Assembly (NCBI GenBank): GCA_963765955.1
Contig: CAVXYA010000001.1
Span: 1 to 64,000, forward strand
Source: JAXDMK01 sp963765955
Lineage (GTDB): Bacteria; Actinomycetota; Acidimicrobiia; Acidimicrobiales; AC-14
Length of the DNA stretch: 64,000 bases
Direction: 5' to 3'
Under the pieces are notes generated by a model that worked only from the letters and a program-made list of their open reading frames with translations, was not told the origin of the DNA and ran no database searches. The position numbers and the translations under genes were made by a program. Positions 1 through 9,253 of this stretch are shown here, one piece after another (the first letter of the stretch is position 1; each line of letters starts with the position of its first letter).

Positions 1-610
1 AGCGGGTGACCGACAGCGACTCCTTGGGGCGCGTAGGAGGCCAACCGGAAGGGGCCGGTGCCGACGGGGCGCCGTCACCGGGTCGGAGCCGGCCTTGATG
101 ATCCCGAAGATGGGGTGGACGACCTGCAGGGGGATCTTGAGGTTGGGCCTCGAGGGCGTGTACTCGACGGTGTGGTCGTCGATCACCTTGGTGCCGCCCT
201 CGGCCGCGTTGATGGCCCGGCCGCCTGCTTGGGCGATGCGGTCGAAGGTCCAGGCCACGTCGGCCGCGGCGAGCGGCGCCCCGTCGTGGAACGTGACGTC
301 GGTGCGGAGATGGAACCGCCAGGTATTGGGCGGGACTGAGCTCCCAGCTCTCGGCCAGCCACGGGTGGATCTGGAAGTCGTCGTCGATCTCGGCACCAGC
401 CGCTCGTAGATGTTGGCGTTGGGATTGCCCATGGCACGTGGCCTTGTCGCCGTCGACGTTGGCCGTGTCCGCCGGAATGCCGACGGTGAGGGAGCGCAAC
501 GTGTCCGGGGCCGTGGTGCCGCCCACGGTCGTGTCGTCGCTCCCAACGCTCGAGCACGCCCCCGAGGCCAGGGCGAAGACGATGACCAGCAACAATGACC
601 GGACACGCAT
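1..610 (-). pseudogene. Family 5 (peptide/nickel-type) extracellular solute-binding lipoprotein, frameshifted and cut by the window edge
   Basis: The gene starts at the ATG of 610 and opens with a lipoprotein signal peptide whose lipobox reads ASGAC at about residues 15-19. The typical family 5 opening follows but is spread over three frames: SLTVGIPADTANVDGD, then NPNANIYERLV and DDFQIHPWLAESWEL, then WRFHLRTDVTFHDGAPL and DVAWTFDRIA. Family members bind peptides, nickel chelates or opines for an ABC importer. At least three single-base shifts within 600 bases mean the gene is either decayed or carries sequencing indels. It lies downstream of, and on the same strand as, the iron-chelate ABC cassette. 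The ligand cannot be inferred. Confidence 0.7.
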
Positions 611-656
611 GGGAAACCCCTGGCCCGAGGAGCAGCTCGCTAGCAACTCCTGGAAG

Positions 657-679
657 TAACTGCGAATAGTATGCAGTTA
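657..679. promoter_or_regulatory. Perfect 7-bp inverted repeat upstream of the binding-protein gene
   Basis: TAACTGC at 657-663 and GCAGTTA at 673-679 form a perfect inverted repeat with a 9-base spacer, about 47 bases upstream of the minus-strand start at 610. On the minus strand the spacer contains a -10-like TACTAT. This suits an operator over a promoter, but no regulator is identified. Nothing else was seen between 680 and 849, the gap before the neighbouring gene. Confidence 0.4.
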
Positions 680-849
680 GTCGGCAGCGGCCGCCAATGG
701 TGGCTCATGTCGATCTCAGAACGTGACTACTCGGGCCCCGCCGGGGAGGACCGGCCAGCTCGGCCAGGCGGGCGCGCCCTGACCCGCTCGGCGCGCGCTG
801 GCCTACGTCGGTACCGCCGACCCCCGTCAAAGCTGGTCGGGACGACGGC

Positions 850-1892
850 TCAGTCGAAGTCCTCCGGGAAGAAGGCCCGGGCCAGCTTGGTCACCGTGGC
901 CACGTTGCGGATGCCGGGGCTGGCCTCCACGTTGTCGATGGCGACGACGCGTGCGTTCTGGCTGGCCGGGGCGTCGGGGAACGTGTTCAGGAGGAACGCG
1001 GCCTTCTCGTCCGCCGTCGATCCCGGCTGGTAGTTGTTGGTAATCCAGACATCGGGCTTGGCCAGTGCGATGTCCTCGACGCTGACACCCGGGAACTGCT
1101 GGGCCGAGGTGCTGAAGACGTTGGCACCGCCGGCCCGGGCGATGAGGTCGGAGCCGACCGCCTTGCCGTAGACCGTGAGGGGCCCTTCTCCGCTGTCGTA
1201 CCAAACGGCCGCGACCGGGGTCTTGGAGCCGACCTTGGCCTTCACCGCGTCGAGCTGGGCCCGATACTCCTTGGCCAGCACCGCCGCCCGGTCGTTGACG
1301 TCGAAGATCTTGCCCATGTTTGCGATGTCGATGAAGACGTCCTCGAGGGTGCCGACGGTGTCGGGTGAGCACTGGGCGCTCATGACGTAGACCTCGGCCC
1401 CAGTCGCCTCGATCTCCTCCCGGGTGGCGAAGCCGTTGGCCGGGTTGAGTTCACGGGATGGGAGGCGGGCGAAGACGAAGTCGGGGTTCTGGCTGAACAA
1501 GATCTCCTTTGGAGGAGCGGTGAACGAGGTCGAGAGCTCGGTGATGCCATTGAAGGCGGCGACCTGTTCGGGAAGGACCGGAGCCTCGGCGAAGGGGGCC
1601 CGCCCGATGACGCGGCTCTCCAGGCCGAGGGCCAGGAGCACCTCCAGGGTCGTGTGGTAGTAGGTGACGGCCCGCCCGGTGCCCTGTCGAAGGTGAGCAA
1701 GCGCCCGCAGTTCTGGATTGTCAGCGGGTAGACCGTCGCCGATGCGGCCGTGGCGACCGTCGCCGGGGCCGGGGTGGTCGTCGCCGTCGCCACCTGGTCG
1801 GGAGCGTCCCCCGCCGCGCAGCCGGCCAGCAGGCCGAGGCCGGCGACCAGGCCGGCACGGCAGAGCCGTCCTCCCCGTCTGTTCAATCGCAT
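850..1892 (-). CDS. Iron-chelate (siderophore/heme/corrinoid-type) ABC transporter substrate-binding lipoprotein, one apparent frameshift
   Basis: The start is the ATG at 1892, preceded by AGGAGAG. The product has a signal peptide with lipobox LLAGC, a Thr/Ala-rich linker, then YPLTIQNCGRLLTFDRAP, the usual entry to the FepB/FecB/BtuF class III binding fold. The rest of the fold (LEVLLALGLESRVIG onward) runs in another frame, open from about 1690 to the stop at 850. A single-base indel near 1670-1680, within a GGGCGGGCC-like tract, joins the two. The start overlaps the end of the ATPase gene by 10 bases, so permease, ATPase and binding protein form one operon. It should capture a ferric-chelate or similar ligand outside the membrane. 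The exact ligand is not visible. Confidence 0.8.
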
Positions 1893-2698
1893 GTGATGCT
1901 CTCCTTTCGGGTTCGGCCTCCGGGTCGCTCGTCGGGGAGCGGCTCGAAGGCGAGATAGGCCCGACCGGTGGTCGGGTTGGGCCAGCGCTGCACCTGGACG
2001 CCGAAGACGCGGGCGATCAGCTCCGGGGTGAGGACGTCGGCCGGCGGGCCGCTGGCAACCAACCGCCCGGCTTCCACGACGCACAGCTGGTCGCAGTAGC
2101 GGGCAGCCAGGGCCAGGTCGTGCATGGCCGCGATGGTCGTGACCTGCAGGCTGCGGACCAGGTCGAGCAGCTCGAGCTGGAACCTCACGTCGAGGTGGTT
2201 GGTCGGCTCGTCGAGGACGAGCACGGGCGCCTGCTGGGCCAACGCTCGGGCGATCACGACCCGCTGCCGCTCGCCTCCCGACAGGCTGGTGTAGATCCTG
2301 GCGGCAGCGTCGCCCATGCCCACCCGGTCGAGAGCGGCGGAGCAGATGCCGTCGTCGTCCACCGTGTCGCGGTCGAAGGCGTTCTTGTGGGGCGTGCGGC
2401 CCATGGCGACCATCTCGAACACGGTGAAGTCGAGATCGACCGAGGTCTGCTGGGCCACGACCGCCGTCCGCCGGGCGGCCTCCTTGGGGGCCAGGTGCCA
2501 GACGTCGTCCCCATCGACCCGCACCGAGCCGGCCACCGGTCGCAGCGCCCGGTAGATGGTGCGCAGCAGGGTGGACTTGCCGCTCCCGTTCGGGCCGACC
2601 AGTCCGAGAAACTCCCCGGATTCTACGACGAGGTCGGCGTCGTGGAGGATGCTCGTCCCCTCCAGCACGACCGAGACGCCCTCGACCTGGAGCCTCAC
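1883..2698 (-). CDS. Iron-chelate-type ABC transporter ATP-binding protein
   Basis: This is an FepC/FecE/BtuD-like ATPase of about 271 aa. Visible motifs are the Walker A GPNGSGKST, the Q-loop region VVAQQTSVDLDF, the signature LSGGERQR, the Walker B VLVLDEPTNHLD and the switch histidine in AAMHDLALA. I chose the GTG at 2698 because it overlaps the TGA of the upstream permease (GTGA). A longer reading from 2743 has a low-complexity Pro-rich head that belongs to the permease frame. It powers uptake through the neighbouring permease. Confidence 0.9.
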   Translation of the reverse strand: MRLQVEGVSVVLEGTSILHDADLVVESGEFLGLVGPNGSGKSTLLRTIYRALRPVAGSVRVDGDDVWHLAPKEAARRTAVVAQQTSVDLDFTVFEMVAMGRTPHKNAFDRDTVDDDGICSAALDRVGMGDAAARIYTSLSGGERQRVVIARALAQQAPVLVLDEPTNHLDVRFQLELLDLVRSLQVTTIAAMHDLALAARYCDQLCVVEAGRLVASGPPADVLTPELIARVFGVQVQRWPNPTTGRAYLAFEPLPDERPGGRTRKESITCD

Positions 2699-3811
2699 CC
2701 GTAGGCCTCGTCGGTGTCCCGCTGGCGGCGGCGGAGGAGCCACACGAAGAAGGGGACCCCGAGCACGGCGGTGACGATGCTGAGGGGCAGCTCTACCCCC
2801 TGCTCGGCGGTGCGGGCCACCAGATCGACGACGACGAGGAACACCGCGCCGAGGAGCGCCGATACCGGCAGCACCCGGCGGTGGTCAGCGCCCACGAGCA
2901 GGCGGGCCAGGTGGGGCACGATCAACCCGACGAACGCGACCGTCCCGCTCACCGCCACCAGCACGCCCGTGACCAGCGAGGTCACCCCGAGCATCTGAAT
3001 CCGGAAGCGGTGGACGGGGATCCCGAGCGACAGGGCGGCTTCGTCGCCGAGGGCGACCGCGTTGAGCGACCGGGCCTGCAGCAGCAGGACCACGCTGCCG
3101 ATGGCGAGGCCGACGGAGGGGAAGGTGAGCGTCGACCACCGGGCTGCGCCCAGGCTGCCGAGGAGCCAGAAGAGGACACCCTGGGCGGCCTGGGTCGCCT
3201 GGGCGTTGGTCGTGCGCAGGATGACATAGCTGTACGCCGCCTGGAATAGGTAGGCGATGGCTACGCCGGCGAGGATCAGCCGCAACGGAGTGACCCGCCC
3301 TCGGCGGCGGGCGAGCACGTACACCAGGGCGGTGGCCGCCACCGCGCCCGTGAAGGCGGCTGCGGGCACCGACGCACCGCCGATGCTGGCCGACCCTTGC
3401 ACGAGCACGAGGACCGCCCCGAGGGACGCGCCGGATGAGATCCCCAGCAGGTAGGGGTCGGCGAGGGGGTTGCGCACGACCGCCTGGAGCACGGCCCCGA
3501 CCACGGCCAGGCCGGCTCCGACCAGGGCTCCCAGGAGGACCCGGGGCAACCGGAAGGCCCAGATGATCTGGTCCTGCACGGGGTCCCAGGTCGGGTCGAT
3601 GGACCCGGGTACGAGGTGGTGGGCCAGAATCCGCGCCGACTGGGACAGGGGAACGGCAACCGCCCCCAGGCTCACGGCCAGCAGGATGCTGAGCACGAGG
3701 GCCCCCACGAGGGCCGCGACCAGCACCGAGAACCGGGCCGCGGGACGCGGCGCGAGGCGACGCCGGCTTCACGGGCGGGACCGCGTTGGCGGGCGCGGCG
3801 GGGGCCGTCAC
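2695..3811 (-). CDS. FecCD-family iron-chelate ABC transporter permease
   Basis: The open frame from 3726 to 2695 encodes about 343 aa of hydrophobic FecCD permease. Hallmarks are RLPRVLLGALVGAGLAVVGA near the N-terminus and GTVAFVGLIVPHLARLLVG near the C-terminus, with about nine to ten membrane helices. A natural start lies further upstream: the GTG at 3811 overlaps the MFS stop (GTGA) and encodes a Pro/Ala-rich cytoplasmic tail. That reading needs a one-base shift near 3745-3755 to join the permease frame. Without the shift, translation could begin at the GTG of 3726. The partners are the ATPase and binding protein downstream. Confidence 0.87.
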
Positions 3812-5088
3812 CGGGGCACGAGGTCGGGTTCAGCGGGCGGAAGGGGCTCAGCCCTCCGGAGTGGTCCGAGGAGGCCGACAGCGAAGCTCGCCCCGATCCC
3901 GAGGCTCATGACGACGAGGGCGGTCCGCACCCCGAGGGCGGAGGCGATTAGCCCGCCGAGGGCGGCGCCGAGCGGCTGCCCACCCCAGGCGATCATGCGG
4001 GCGACCACGTTGACCCGGCCCTGGAACTCGTCGGGCGTGACCAGCTGGCGGTAGGCGATGCCGTTGACGATGCCCAGCTGGCAGGCGCCGAGGAAGCCCA
4101 GGTAGGCCACGACCGCCACCTCGAAGCGGCCGATGCCGGCCAGCGCCACCATGCACGCCCAGCCGGTGCCGAGGGCCACCAGGCTGATCCGGGCCACCGC
4201 CACCCGGCGCCGCAGGCGGGGCAGCATGGCGCTGGCGACCAGGGCTCCGGCCGAGCCGGCGCTGAAGAGCACCCCGATGCGCCAGTCGTCGTTGTCGAGC
4301 CCGAGCTCTCGCACGCCGTACACGACCAGGAGCCCGAGGGTCGCCCCCATGCTCGTACTCAAGCCGGTTCCCAGCAGGGTGAGGGCGCGCACCAAACGGT
4401 GGCTCCACATCCAGCGCAGTCCCTCGCCGATCTCGGCTCGGATCGACGCTCCGGTGCGAGCCGATGCCGTCGCCCGAAAGGGTCGGCGCACGCTCAGCAG
4501 CAGGATCCCGGAGACGAGGTAGCTAGCGGAGTCGAACGCCATGGCCTGGGCCGGCCCGATCGTCGTGGCCAGCAGCCCGCCCAGCGCAGGCCCGACGACG
4601 AAGGCGATGGCAGTGGTGGACTGCAGCGAGCTGGTGGCGGTCACCAGCCGCTCCCGGCCGACGAGCGCGGGCAGGGCACCGAAGTTGGCCGCGTCGAACC
4701 ACACGAAGGCCGTCGACGTGCCCAGCGCCACGACGTAGATGTGAGGCAGGGTCAGGGCATCCAGCGCGGCCGCCACCGGAACGCTGGCGACCAGCACGGC
4801 GCTGGCCAGCTCGCACGCGACCATCAGCCGGCGGCGGTCGGTGCGGTCGGCAACCGCTCCCGCCACCAGGCCGAGCAGGAGGTACGGCAGGGCGGCGATG
4901 GCGATGACGAGCGACGTCTGGGTCGGCGACCCGGTCCGGTCGAAGACCAGGATCGGCAGGACCACCGAGCTCACCGTCGTCCCCGTGGTCGTGACGGCAT
5001 GGGCCATCCAGAACCGCACGAACGGACCGTCCCGCCGCAGGCTCGCCTGCGCCTTCACCCCATATTGACGATCAGTCCGCTGTTGCAT
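3808..5088 (-). CDS. MFS transporter, MFS_3/EntS-like (probable siderophore-type exporter)
   Basis: A 426-residue transporter with about 12 hydrophobic helices. The MFS loop motif appears as GAVADRTDRRRL after helix 2, and a second half begins after a cytoplasmic loop containing GEGLRWMWSHRLVRAL, typical of the MFS_3 group that includes the enterobactin exporter EntS. The start is the ATG at 5088, which lies inside the palindrome shared with the divergent binding-protein gene. Its stop overlaps the permease start, so it heads the left operon. Sitting with two iron-chelate uptake cassettes suggests export of a chelator or related small molecule. No siderophore synthesis genes are in view. An open frame continues far upstream on this strand but is only the antisense of the next operon. 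Confidence 0.8.
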   Translation of the reverse strand: MQQRTDRQYGVKAQASLRRDGPFVRFWMAHAVTTTGTTVSSVVLPILVFDRTGSPTQTSLVIAIAALPYLLLGLVAGAVADRTDRRRLMVACELASAVLVASVPVAAALDALTLPHIYVVALGTSTAFVWFDAANFGALPALVGRERLVTATSSLQSTTAIAFVVGPALGGLLATTIGPAQAMAFDSASYLVSGILLLSVRRPFRATASARTGASIRAEIGEGLRWMWSHRLVRALTLLGTGLSTSMGATLGLLVVYGVRELGLDNDDWRIGVLFSAGSAGALVASAMLPRLRRRVAVARISLVALGTGWACMVALAGIGRFEVAVVAYLGFLGACQLGIVNGIAYRQLVTPDEFQGRVNVVARMIAWGGQPLGAALGGLIASALGVRTALVVMSLGIGASFAVGLLGPLRRAEPLPPAEPDLVPR

Positions 5089-5099
5089 GCTGGATGCAA
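5083..5099. promoter_or_regulatory. Palindromic operator candidate between divergent iron-uptake operons
   Basis: TTGCAT at 5083-5088 and ATGCAA at 5094-5099 form a perfect inverted repeat with a 5-base spacer. The left arm contains the start codon of the minus-strand exporter gene. The plus-strand binding-protein gene starts 59 bases beyond the right arm. A single repressor here could control both directions. The sequence is not a recognisable DtxR/IdeR or Fur box, so the regulator is unknown. Confidence 0.4.
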
Positions 5100-5157
5100 T
5101 AACTCCTACTGTTCGGCACCGACCGTCGGGGACGGTCCGCGAGGGGGATTTGCGCAG

Positions 5158-6204
5158 ATGACTCATCGATTCAAGGCCGTCACCATGCTGGCGCTCGGTG
5201 CGGTGCTGCTGGCCGGCTGCGGCCGGTCCGATGACGAGTCCACATCGGGATCGGGCGCCACCCTGCCCACCCCCGCAGCGGTGTCGGGGTTCCCCCTCAC
5301 CGTGACCAACTGTGGTCAGACCCAGACGTTCGAGAAGCCGCCCGCGAGGGTCGCCACGATGGATTCGCTCTCCAGCGAGATCATGCTCCACCTCGGGCTC
5401 GGGCCAGCCATCGTCGGGCACTCCCACCCGACCCCGGAACCCTTCGCCGGGGGTGCCGGCATCCCGAGCATCGCCGAGGCCTACCAGGCTCTCCCGCTGA
5501 TCTCCGAGGAGTACCCCTCGCTCGAGGTGCTGCTCAACGCCAGCCCCGACCTGGTCACAGGCAACTCCGACGTCTACACCTTCGGCCCGACCACCGGCGG
5601 CGGTACCGGGTTCGTGAGGAGCGAGCTGGCCGCGTCGGGCATCGCCAGCTACACGTTCCTGTGCAAGGGCGAGAAGGCTACCAACGACCTGCTCTTCACC
5701 CGCTACGAGGAGTTCGGCAAGATCTTCGGGAAGGCGGCCGAAGCCAGGGCGCTGGTCGACAGCGTCCGCCGATCGATGGCTATGACCGACGCCGTGCTGG
5801 CCGGATCGGAGCCGGTGCGGACGTTCTTCTACGAGCAGGGCACCGGCCCGATGAAGACCTACGGCGGTGGCGGTCAGCTCGACAGCGGCCTCAACCAGAG
5901 CGGGGGTAAGGGCCTCTTCGACGACGTGCCCTCGTTCCCGACCCCGACCGTCAGCGCCGAGCAGGTCATCGAGCGCAACCCCGATGTGATCCTCATCGTC
6001 GACGCCGGCATGTTCGACACCGGCGGGCTCAGCGCCGAGGCCAAGAAGGACTTCCTGGTGACGACCCTGGGTGAGTCGGTGAACGCGGTGCGCGCCGACC
6101 GCTTCTGCTACGTCGACTTCGACGGCTTCAGCACCCTCCCCCGCACCGCGGCCACCGTCGCCATGGTGGCCCCGTGCCTTCACCCTGAGCTGAAGTTCAG
6201 CTAG
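5158..6204 (+). CDS. Iron-chelate ABC transporter substrate-binding lipoprotein
   Basis: A 348-residue class III binding protein. It opens with a lipoprotein signal (ALGAVLLAGCGRSDDES), a Ser/Thr-rich linker, then FPLTVTNCGQTQTFEKPPAR and VATMDSLSSEIMLHLGLG, the conserved lead into the first lobe. The start is the ATG at 5158 behind a GAGGGGG ribosome-binding site. It is intact, unlike most of its operon partners. It parallels the binding protein of the left cassette (both carry the NCG and TF motifs), and the two may have arisen by duplication. The ligand is probably a ferric siderophore, but heme or corrinoid is not excluded. Confidence 0.85.
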   Translation: MTHRFKAVTMLALGAVLLAGCGRSDDESTSGSGATLPTPAAVSGFPLTVTNCGQTQTFEKPPARVATMDSLSSEIMLHLGLGPAIVGHSHPTPEPFAGGAGIPSIAEAYQALPLISEEYPSLEVLLNASPDLVTGNSDVYTFGPTTGGGTGFVRSELAASGIASYTFLCKGEKATNDLLFTRYEEFGKIFGKAAEARALVDSVRRSMAMTDAVLAGSEPVRTFFYEQGTGPMKTYGGGGQLDSGLNQSGGKGLFDDVPSFPTPTVSAEQVIERNPDVILIVDAGMFDTGGLSAEAKKDFLVTTLGESVNAVRADRFCYVDFDGFSTLPRTAATVAMVAPCLHPELKFS

Positions 6205-6207
6205 CCG

Positions 6208-7366
6208 ATGCCCACGGAGTCGGGGGTGGCCAGTCCCGACCGGGTGTCGGCCCCGACGGCCCCACCTGCTCCCGCTCGGCCGCCTGCGACCCCGACCGGA
6301 GCCCAGAAGGACAGGCGGAGGTTCCGGCTTGTCCTGGCGGGGATGACCGTGGTCCTGGTCCTCACCATCACGGCCGGTGTCAGCATGGGCTCGGTCGGCA
6401 TCGCACCCCTCGACGTGTGGGGGATTGTGGCCCACCACCTGCTGCCAGGCGTGGTCGGCGATGGCAGCTGGACCGCCGCCCACGACCAGATCGTCTGGAC
6501 ACTGCGCCTGCCGAGGGTGCTGCTGGGCGCGTTCGTCGGCGGCGGGCTGGCCGTCGTCGGCACCGCCCTCCAAGCCCTCGTGCGCAACCCGCTGGCCGAT
6601 CCCTACGTCTTCGGCATCACCTCGGGTGCGTCGGTCGGCGCGACGTGCGTGCTCGTCTTCGGCATCGGGACACTCGGCCACTTCACGACATCGGCCGCCG
6701 CCTTCCTCGGCGCGGTCGTGGCGTTCTCGCTCGTCCTGCTGCTGGCCCGCCTGGGCGGCGGGCTCTCGCCGGCCCGGCTGATCCTGGCCGGCGTCGCGGT
6801 CGCCTACACGATGTCGGCGCTCACCAGCTTCCTGGTCTTCATGGCCCGCAGCGCCAGCGACAAGGGCGTGGCCCAAGCGGTGCTGTTCTGGCTGCTCGGC
6901 AGCCTGGGCGGCGCCCGCTGGTACCAGCTGGGCCTGCCGGCGGTGGCGGTCACGTGCGGCACCGCCCTGCTCCTGCTCCAGGCCCGCTCGCTGAACGCGC
7001 TCCTCGTCGGCGACGAGACGGCGGCGACGCTCGGCATCGACCTGGGCCGGTTCCGCAAGCAGCTGTTCGTGCTTTGCGCGCTGCTCACCGGCGTGATCGT
7101 GTCGGTCGCCGGCGGGATCGGCTTCGTCGGCCTCATGGTCCCCCACACCGTGCGCATGCTCGTCGGCGTCCGACCATCGCCGCGTCCTGCCGGTCGCGAT
7201 GCTGCTCGGGGCCATCTTCATGATCTGGGCCGACGTCCTGGCCCGGACGGTGGCGAGCCCCCTGGAACTGCCGATCGGCATCGTCACCGCGCTGTTCGGC
7301 ACGCCGTTCTTCGTGCTCATCATGCGCCAGCGGGGCTCGGGCCGCCCGGTACGGCGAGCGCGATGA
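6208..7366 (+). CDS. FecCD-family iron-chelate ABC transporter permease, C-terminal frameshift
   Basis: The ATG at 6208 lies 3 bases after the binding-protein stop. The protein has a Pro-rich cytoplasmic head, then FecCD helices with RLPRVLLGAFVGGGLAVVG, NPLADPYVFGITSGASVG and GGIGFVGLMVPHTVRMLVG. At about 7168 one extra C moves the frame. In the other frame the family C-terminus continues (DHRRVLPVAMLLGAIF to IVTALFGTPFFVLIMRQR) and stops at 7364-7366, overlapping the ATPase start ATG at 7363. Read without the shift, the frame runs on as nonsense into the next gene. A single indel, biological or technical, explains this. Confidence 0.82.
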
Positions 7367-8188
7367 GGCTGCACGCCGCCGGGGTGACGGCCGTGCTCGA
7401 CGGTCACACGATCGTGTCCGTCGGCCACCATCGAGGTGGGCGACGGACGAGGTCGTCGGCCTGGTCGGGCCCAACGGCAGCGGGAAGTCGACGCTGCTGC
7501 GCTGCATCTACCGCGTCCTGCGCCCCCACGCCGGCGCTCGTCGGCATCGACGGCGACGACGTGTGGCAACTGGCGGCGCGCGCCGCCGCCCGGCGCATCG
7601 CCGTCGTCGTGCAGGAGCCGCCCGAGCGATTTCGACTTCGCCGTGCGCGACATGGTGATGATGGGTCGCTCCCCGCACCTCGGGCTGCTCGAGCGGGGCA
7701 CGGAGGCCGACGACCAGATCGTCGACGACGCGCTCGAGCGGGTCGGGGCGGCGCACTTCGCCGACCGGGGGTTCCTCACCCTGTCCGGCGGTGAGAAGCA
7801 ACGGGTGCTCCTGGCCCGCGCCCTGGCCCAGCAGACACGCCTGCTCGTGCTGGACGAACCCACCAACCACCTCGACATCCTCCACCAACTCGAGGTGCTC
7901 GAGCTGGTGCGAGGCCTGGGCGTGGCGACGCTGGCCGCCCTCCACGACCTCAACCTGGCCGCCTGCTACTGCGACCGCGTCTACGTCCTGTCCGGCGGCG
8001 AGATGGTGGCTTCGGGTACGCCGGAGGAGGTGCTCACGCCGGACCTCGTGCGAGCGGTCTTCGGCGTGGGTGCCGTGCGCTCGGTCCACCCCGTGACGGG
8101 CAAGCCCCAGCTCGCCTTCTACTCGCCGTCCACCCGGGTGGCGAACGCAGTTCCGAATGCGGAGGATGAGGTGGCGCCTAAGCGCTGA
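7363..8188 (+). CDS. Iron-chelate-type ABC transporter ATP-binding protein with several frameshifts
   Basis: The start ATG at 7363 overlaps the permease stop. The family sequence is complete but split. The head MRLHAAGVTAVLDGHTIV is followed by shifts near 7420-7450, and Walker A (GPNGSGKST) sits at about 7470-7495. A further shift lies near 7535 and another near 7625. From there the frame is clean to 8188 with LSGGEKQRVLLARALAQQ, the Walker B LLVLDEPTNHLD and the H-loop ALHDLNLAACYCDRV. Four indels in 270 bases but none in the next 560 suggest a locally poor sequence or recent decay. It resembles the left-cassette ATPase closely. Confidence 0.75.
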
Positions 8189-8348
8189 TGGTGACGAGAA
8201 CCGAAGACGTGCATCGCTGCGGCCGACCACCGGGCGTCGGTACTCCCTTCATGAAGCGGCCGACCACCTCACGATCGACATCGCCTGCATCCGGCCGGGC
8301 TCGGCTCGGACTGGGCCGAGAACGCCGCGGTCGGCGACACACTGCGAA

Positions 8349-8648
8349 TCAGGCTGATGAACTCTTCGTTCCGTTCATACGGGAAAGGCCAACCCGCCGG
8401 ATCAATCGGGCTCGGGAGACGAGTTGAAGGTTGTCGAAGTTGGCGGCCGAAGGGTGGAGCAACCCGTCGTCGATCGTCATCGCCAACTCACTGGGAATGC
8501 CTCGGACATTCGAGGTGACGGGGGCAGCGACAACCGAATGCAGATGGCGGATAATCGATCCACGGGTCATCACCAGGACCGGACGGACCTTGTCGCCAGG
8601 CAGATCCGCGAGCCAGATCTCGCCCCGGCGGGGGAGCGACTGACTCAA
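8349..8648 (-). CDS. MazF/PemK-family endoribonuclease toxin, 3' end replaced by a Tn3 terminal repeat
   Basis: A 99-residue MazF-like toxin with the fold landmarks RRGEIWLADLPG (RGEIW motif), RPVLVMTRG, APVTSNVRGIPSE and NFDNLQLVSRARLIRRVG. MazF enzymes cut mRNA at short sequence motifs. The start ATG at 8648 overlaps the antitoxin stop (ATGA). The last nine residues and the stop codon come from the Tn3-type terminal repeat at 8353-8390, so the C-terminal helix normal for MazF is missing. The toxin may be inactive or altered. Confidence 0.82.
   Translation of the reverse strand: MSQSLPRRGEIWLADLPGDKVRPVLVMTRGSIIRHLHSVVAAPVTSNVRGIPSELAMTIDDGLLHPSAANFDNLQLVSRARLIRRVGLSRMNGTKSSSA
8353..8390 (+). 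repeat. Tn3-family terminal inverted repeat, copy A
   Basis: Read on the minus strand from 8390, this 38-base block starts GGCC and, after 18 bases, contains GGAACGAAGAGTTCATCAG. Tn3 ends have the same plan: 38 bases, with GGAACGAAAACT about 17 bases in. Two further copies lie at 9732-9769 and 16221-16258. The outer end faces right, into the mazF gene. The 160 bases to its left (8189-8352) hold no recognisable gene. Confidence 0.65.
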
Positions 8649-8914
8649 GTCGGTCTGGGCACGCCGTAGAGGCCGGCCCAGTCGACGTCGTCGGCGATCT
8701 CGCTCGGGTCACGCCGAACCTCGGCCCAAGCATCCTCATCGGCGTCGGGTGGCTGACGGACATACCCGGCAGCATGCCGTCGGTCGAGCTCGTCGACGAT
8801 GAGCCGGTCGAGGGCGATGTCGATGATTTCCGACAGGGACGAAACGCCGAGCAGCTCGCGGGCCTGAGCCACTTTCGTGCGGTCGACCGAGACCGACGCC
8901 TTGGTCTTGGACAT
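8645..8914 (-). CDS. Ribbon-helix-helix antitoxin of a MazEF-like module
   Basis: An 89-residue protein beginning SKTKASVSVDRTKVAQARE, a short beta strand plus helix of the ribbon-helix-helix DNA-binding type. An acidic C-terminal tail (DADEDAWAEV) would wrap the toxin. The ATG at 8914 is chosen because a -10-like TAGGAT ends 7 bases before it, as at the other antitoxin genes of this region. The upstream in-frame ATG at 8986 would lie inside the promoter. The product should neutralise the MazF toxin encoded downstream and repress its own promoter. Confidence 0.8.
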   Translation of the reverse strand: MSKTKASVSVDRTKVAQARELLGVSSLSEIIDIALDRLIVDELDRRHAAGYVRQPPDADEDAWAEVRRDPSEIADDVDWAGLYGVPRPT

Positions 8915-8921
8915 ACTACCG

Positions 8922-8937
8922 ATCCTACCGCTGGTAG
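8922..8937 (-). promoter_or_regulatory. Leaderless -10 box and small palindrome before the antitoxin gene
   Basis: On the minus strand TAGGAT (8927-8922) is followed by 7 bases and then the ATG. It overlaps the palindrome CTACC-GCT-GGTAG (8925-8937). A further CTACC copy lies at 8916-8920. This arrangement suits autorepression by the ribbon-helix-helix antitoxin. Confidence 0.4.
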
Positions 8938-9000
8938 CACCCGTTGTATCACGCCTCAGGAAACGTCCGCATCGGCGCACCGCCATGCCGAGCTAAACGA

Positions 9001-9006
9001 TATGCT
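9001..9006 (+). promoter_or_regulatory. Leaderless -10 box of vapBC module 1
   Basis: TATGCT at 9001-9006 is followed by 7 bases and the antitoxin ATG at 9014. Transcription would start at or next to the start codon. No ribosome-binding site is visible upstream. Confidence 0.4.
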
Positions 9007-9013
9007 GATCTGT

Positions 9014-9253
9014 ATGCGGACAACCATCAATCTGCCTGATGCCCTTGCCGAAGCGGCAAAGGCGAAGGCGGCGGCCGAAGGACGGACGTTCACCAGCGTG
9101 GTCGAGGAAGGGCTGAGAGCGGTTCTCGCCGCCGAACCGACGACCGCTCCGATCATGCTCCCGGCGTACGGCACACGTGGTGGCGAGGTCTTCATTGATA
9201 TCGCTGACCGCGAAGCACTCTGGGCGGCGCTTGACGCCGATGGTGCGGCTTGA
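9014..9253 (+). CDS. vapB: VapB-type antitoxin
   Basis: A 79-residue antitoxin with an N-terminal ribbon-helix-helix (MRTTINLPDALAEAAKAKA, then GRTFTSVVEEGLRAVL) and a C-terminal toxin-binding tail. The in-frame ATG at 9002 is rejected because it overlaps the -10 box. Its TGA overlaps the TTG start of the PIN toxin (TTGA), a translational coupling typical of vapBC operons. It should bind the PIN-domain product and repress its own promoter. Confidence 0.85.
   Translation: MRTTINLPDALAEAAKAKAAAEGRTFTSVVEEGLRAVLAAEPTTAPIMLPAYGTRGGEVFIDIADREALWAALDADGAA

Noticed and set aside
3808..7953. A 1381-codon open frame on the minus strand
   Set aside because: Only its C-terminal 426 codons (from 5088) encode the MFS exporter. 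The rest is antisense to the binding-protein, permease and ATPase genes and is low-complexity His/Arg/Gly-rich.
8189..8352. Possible transposase tail left of terminal repeat A
   Set aside because: No RLSPL or HGRYSF-like block is visible in any frame, so the segment is left unassigned.
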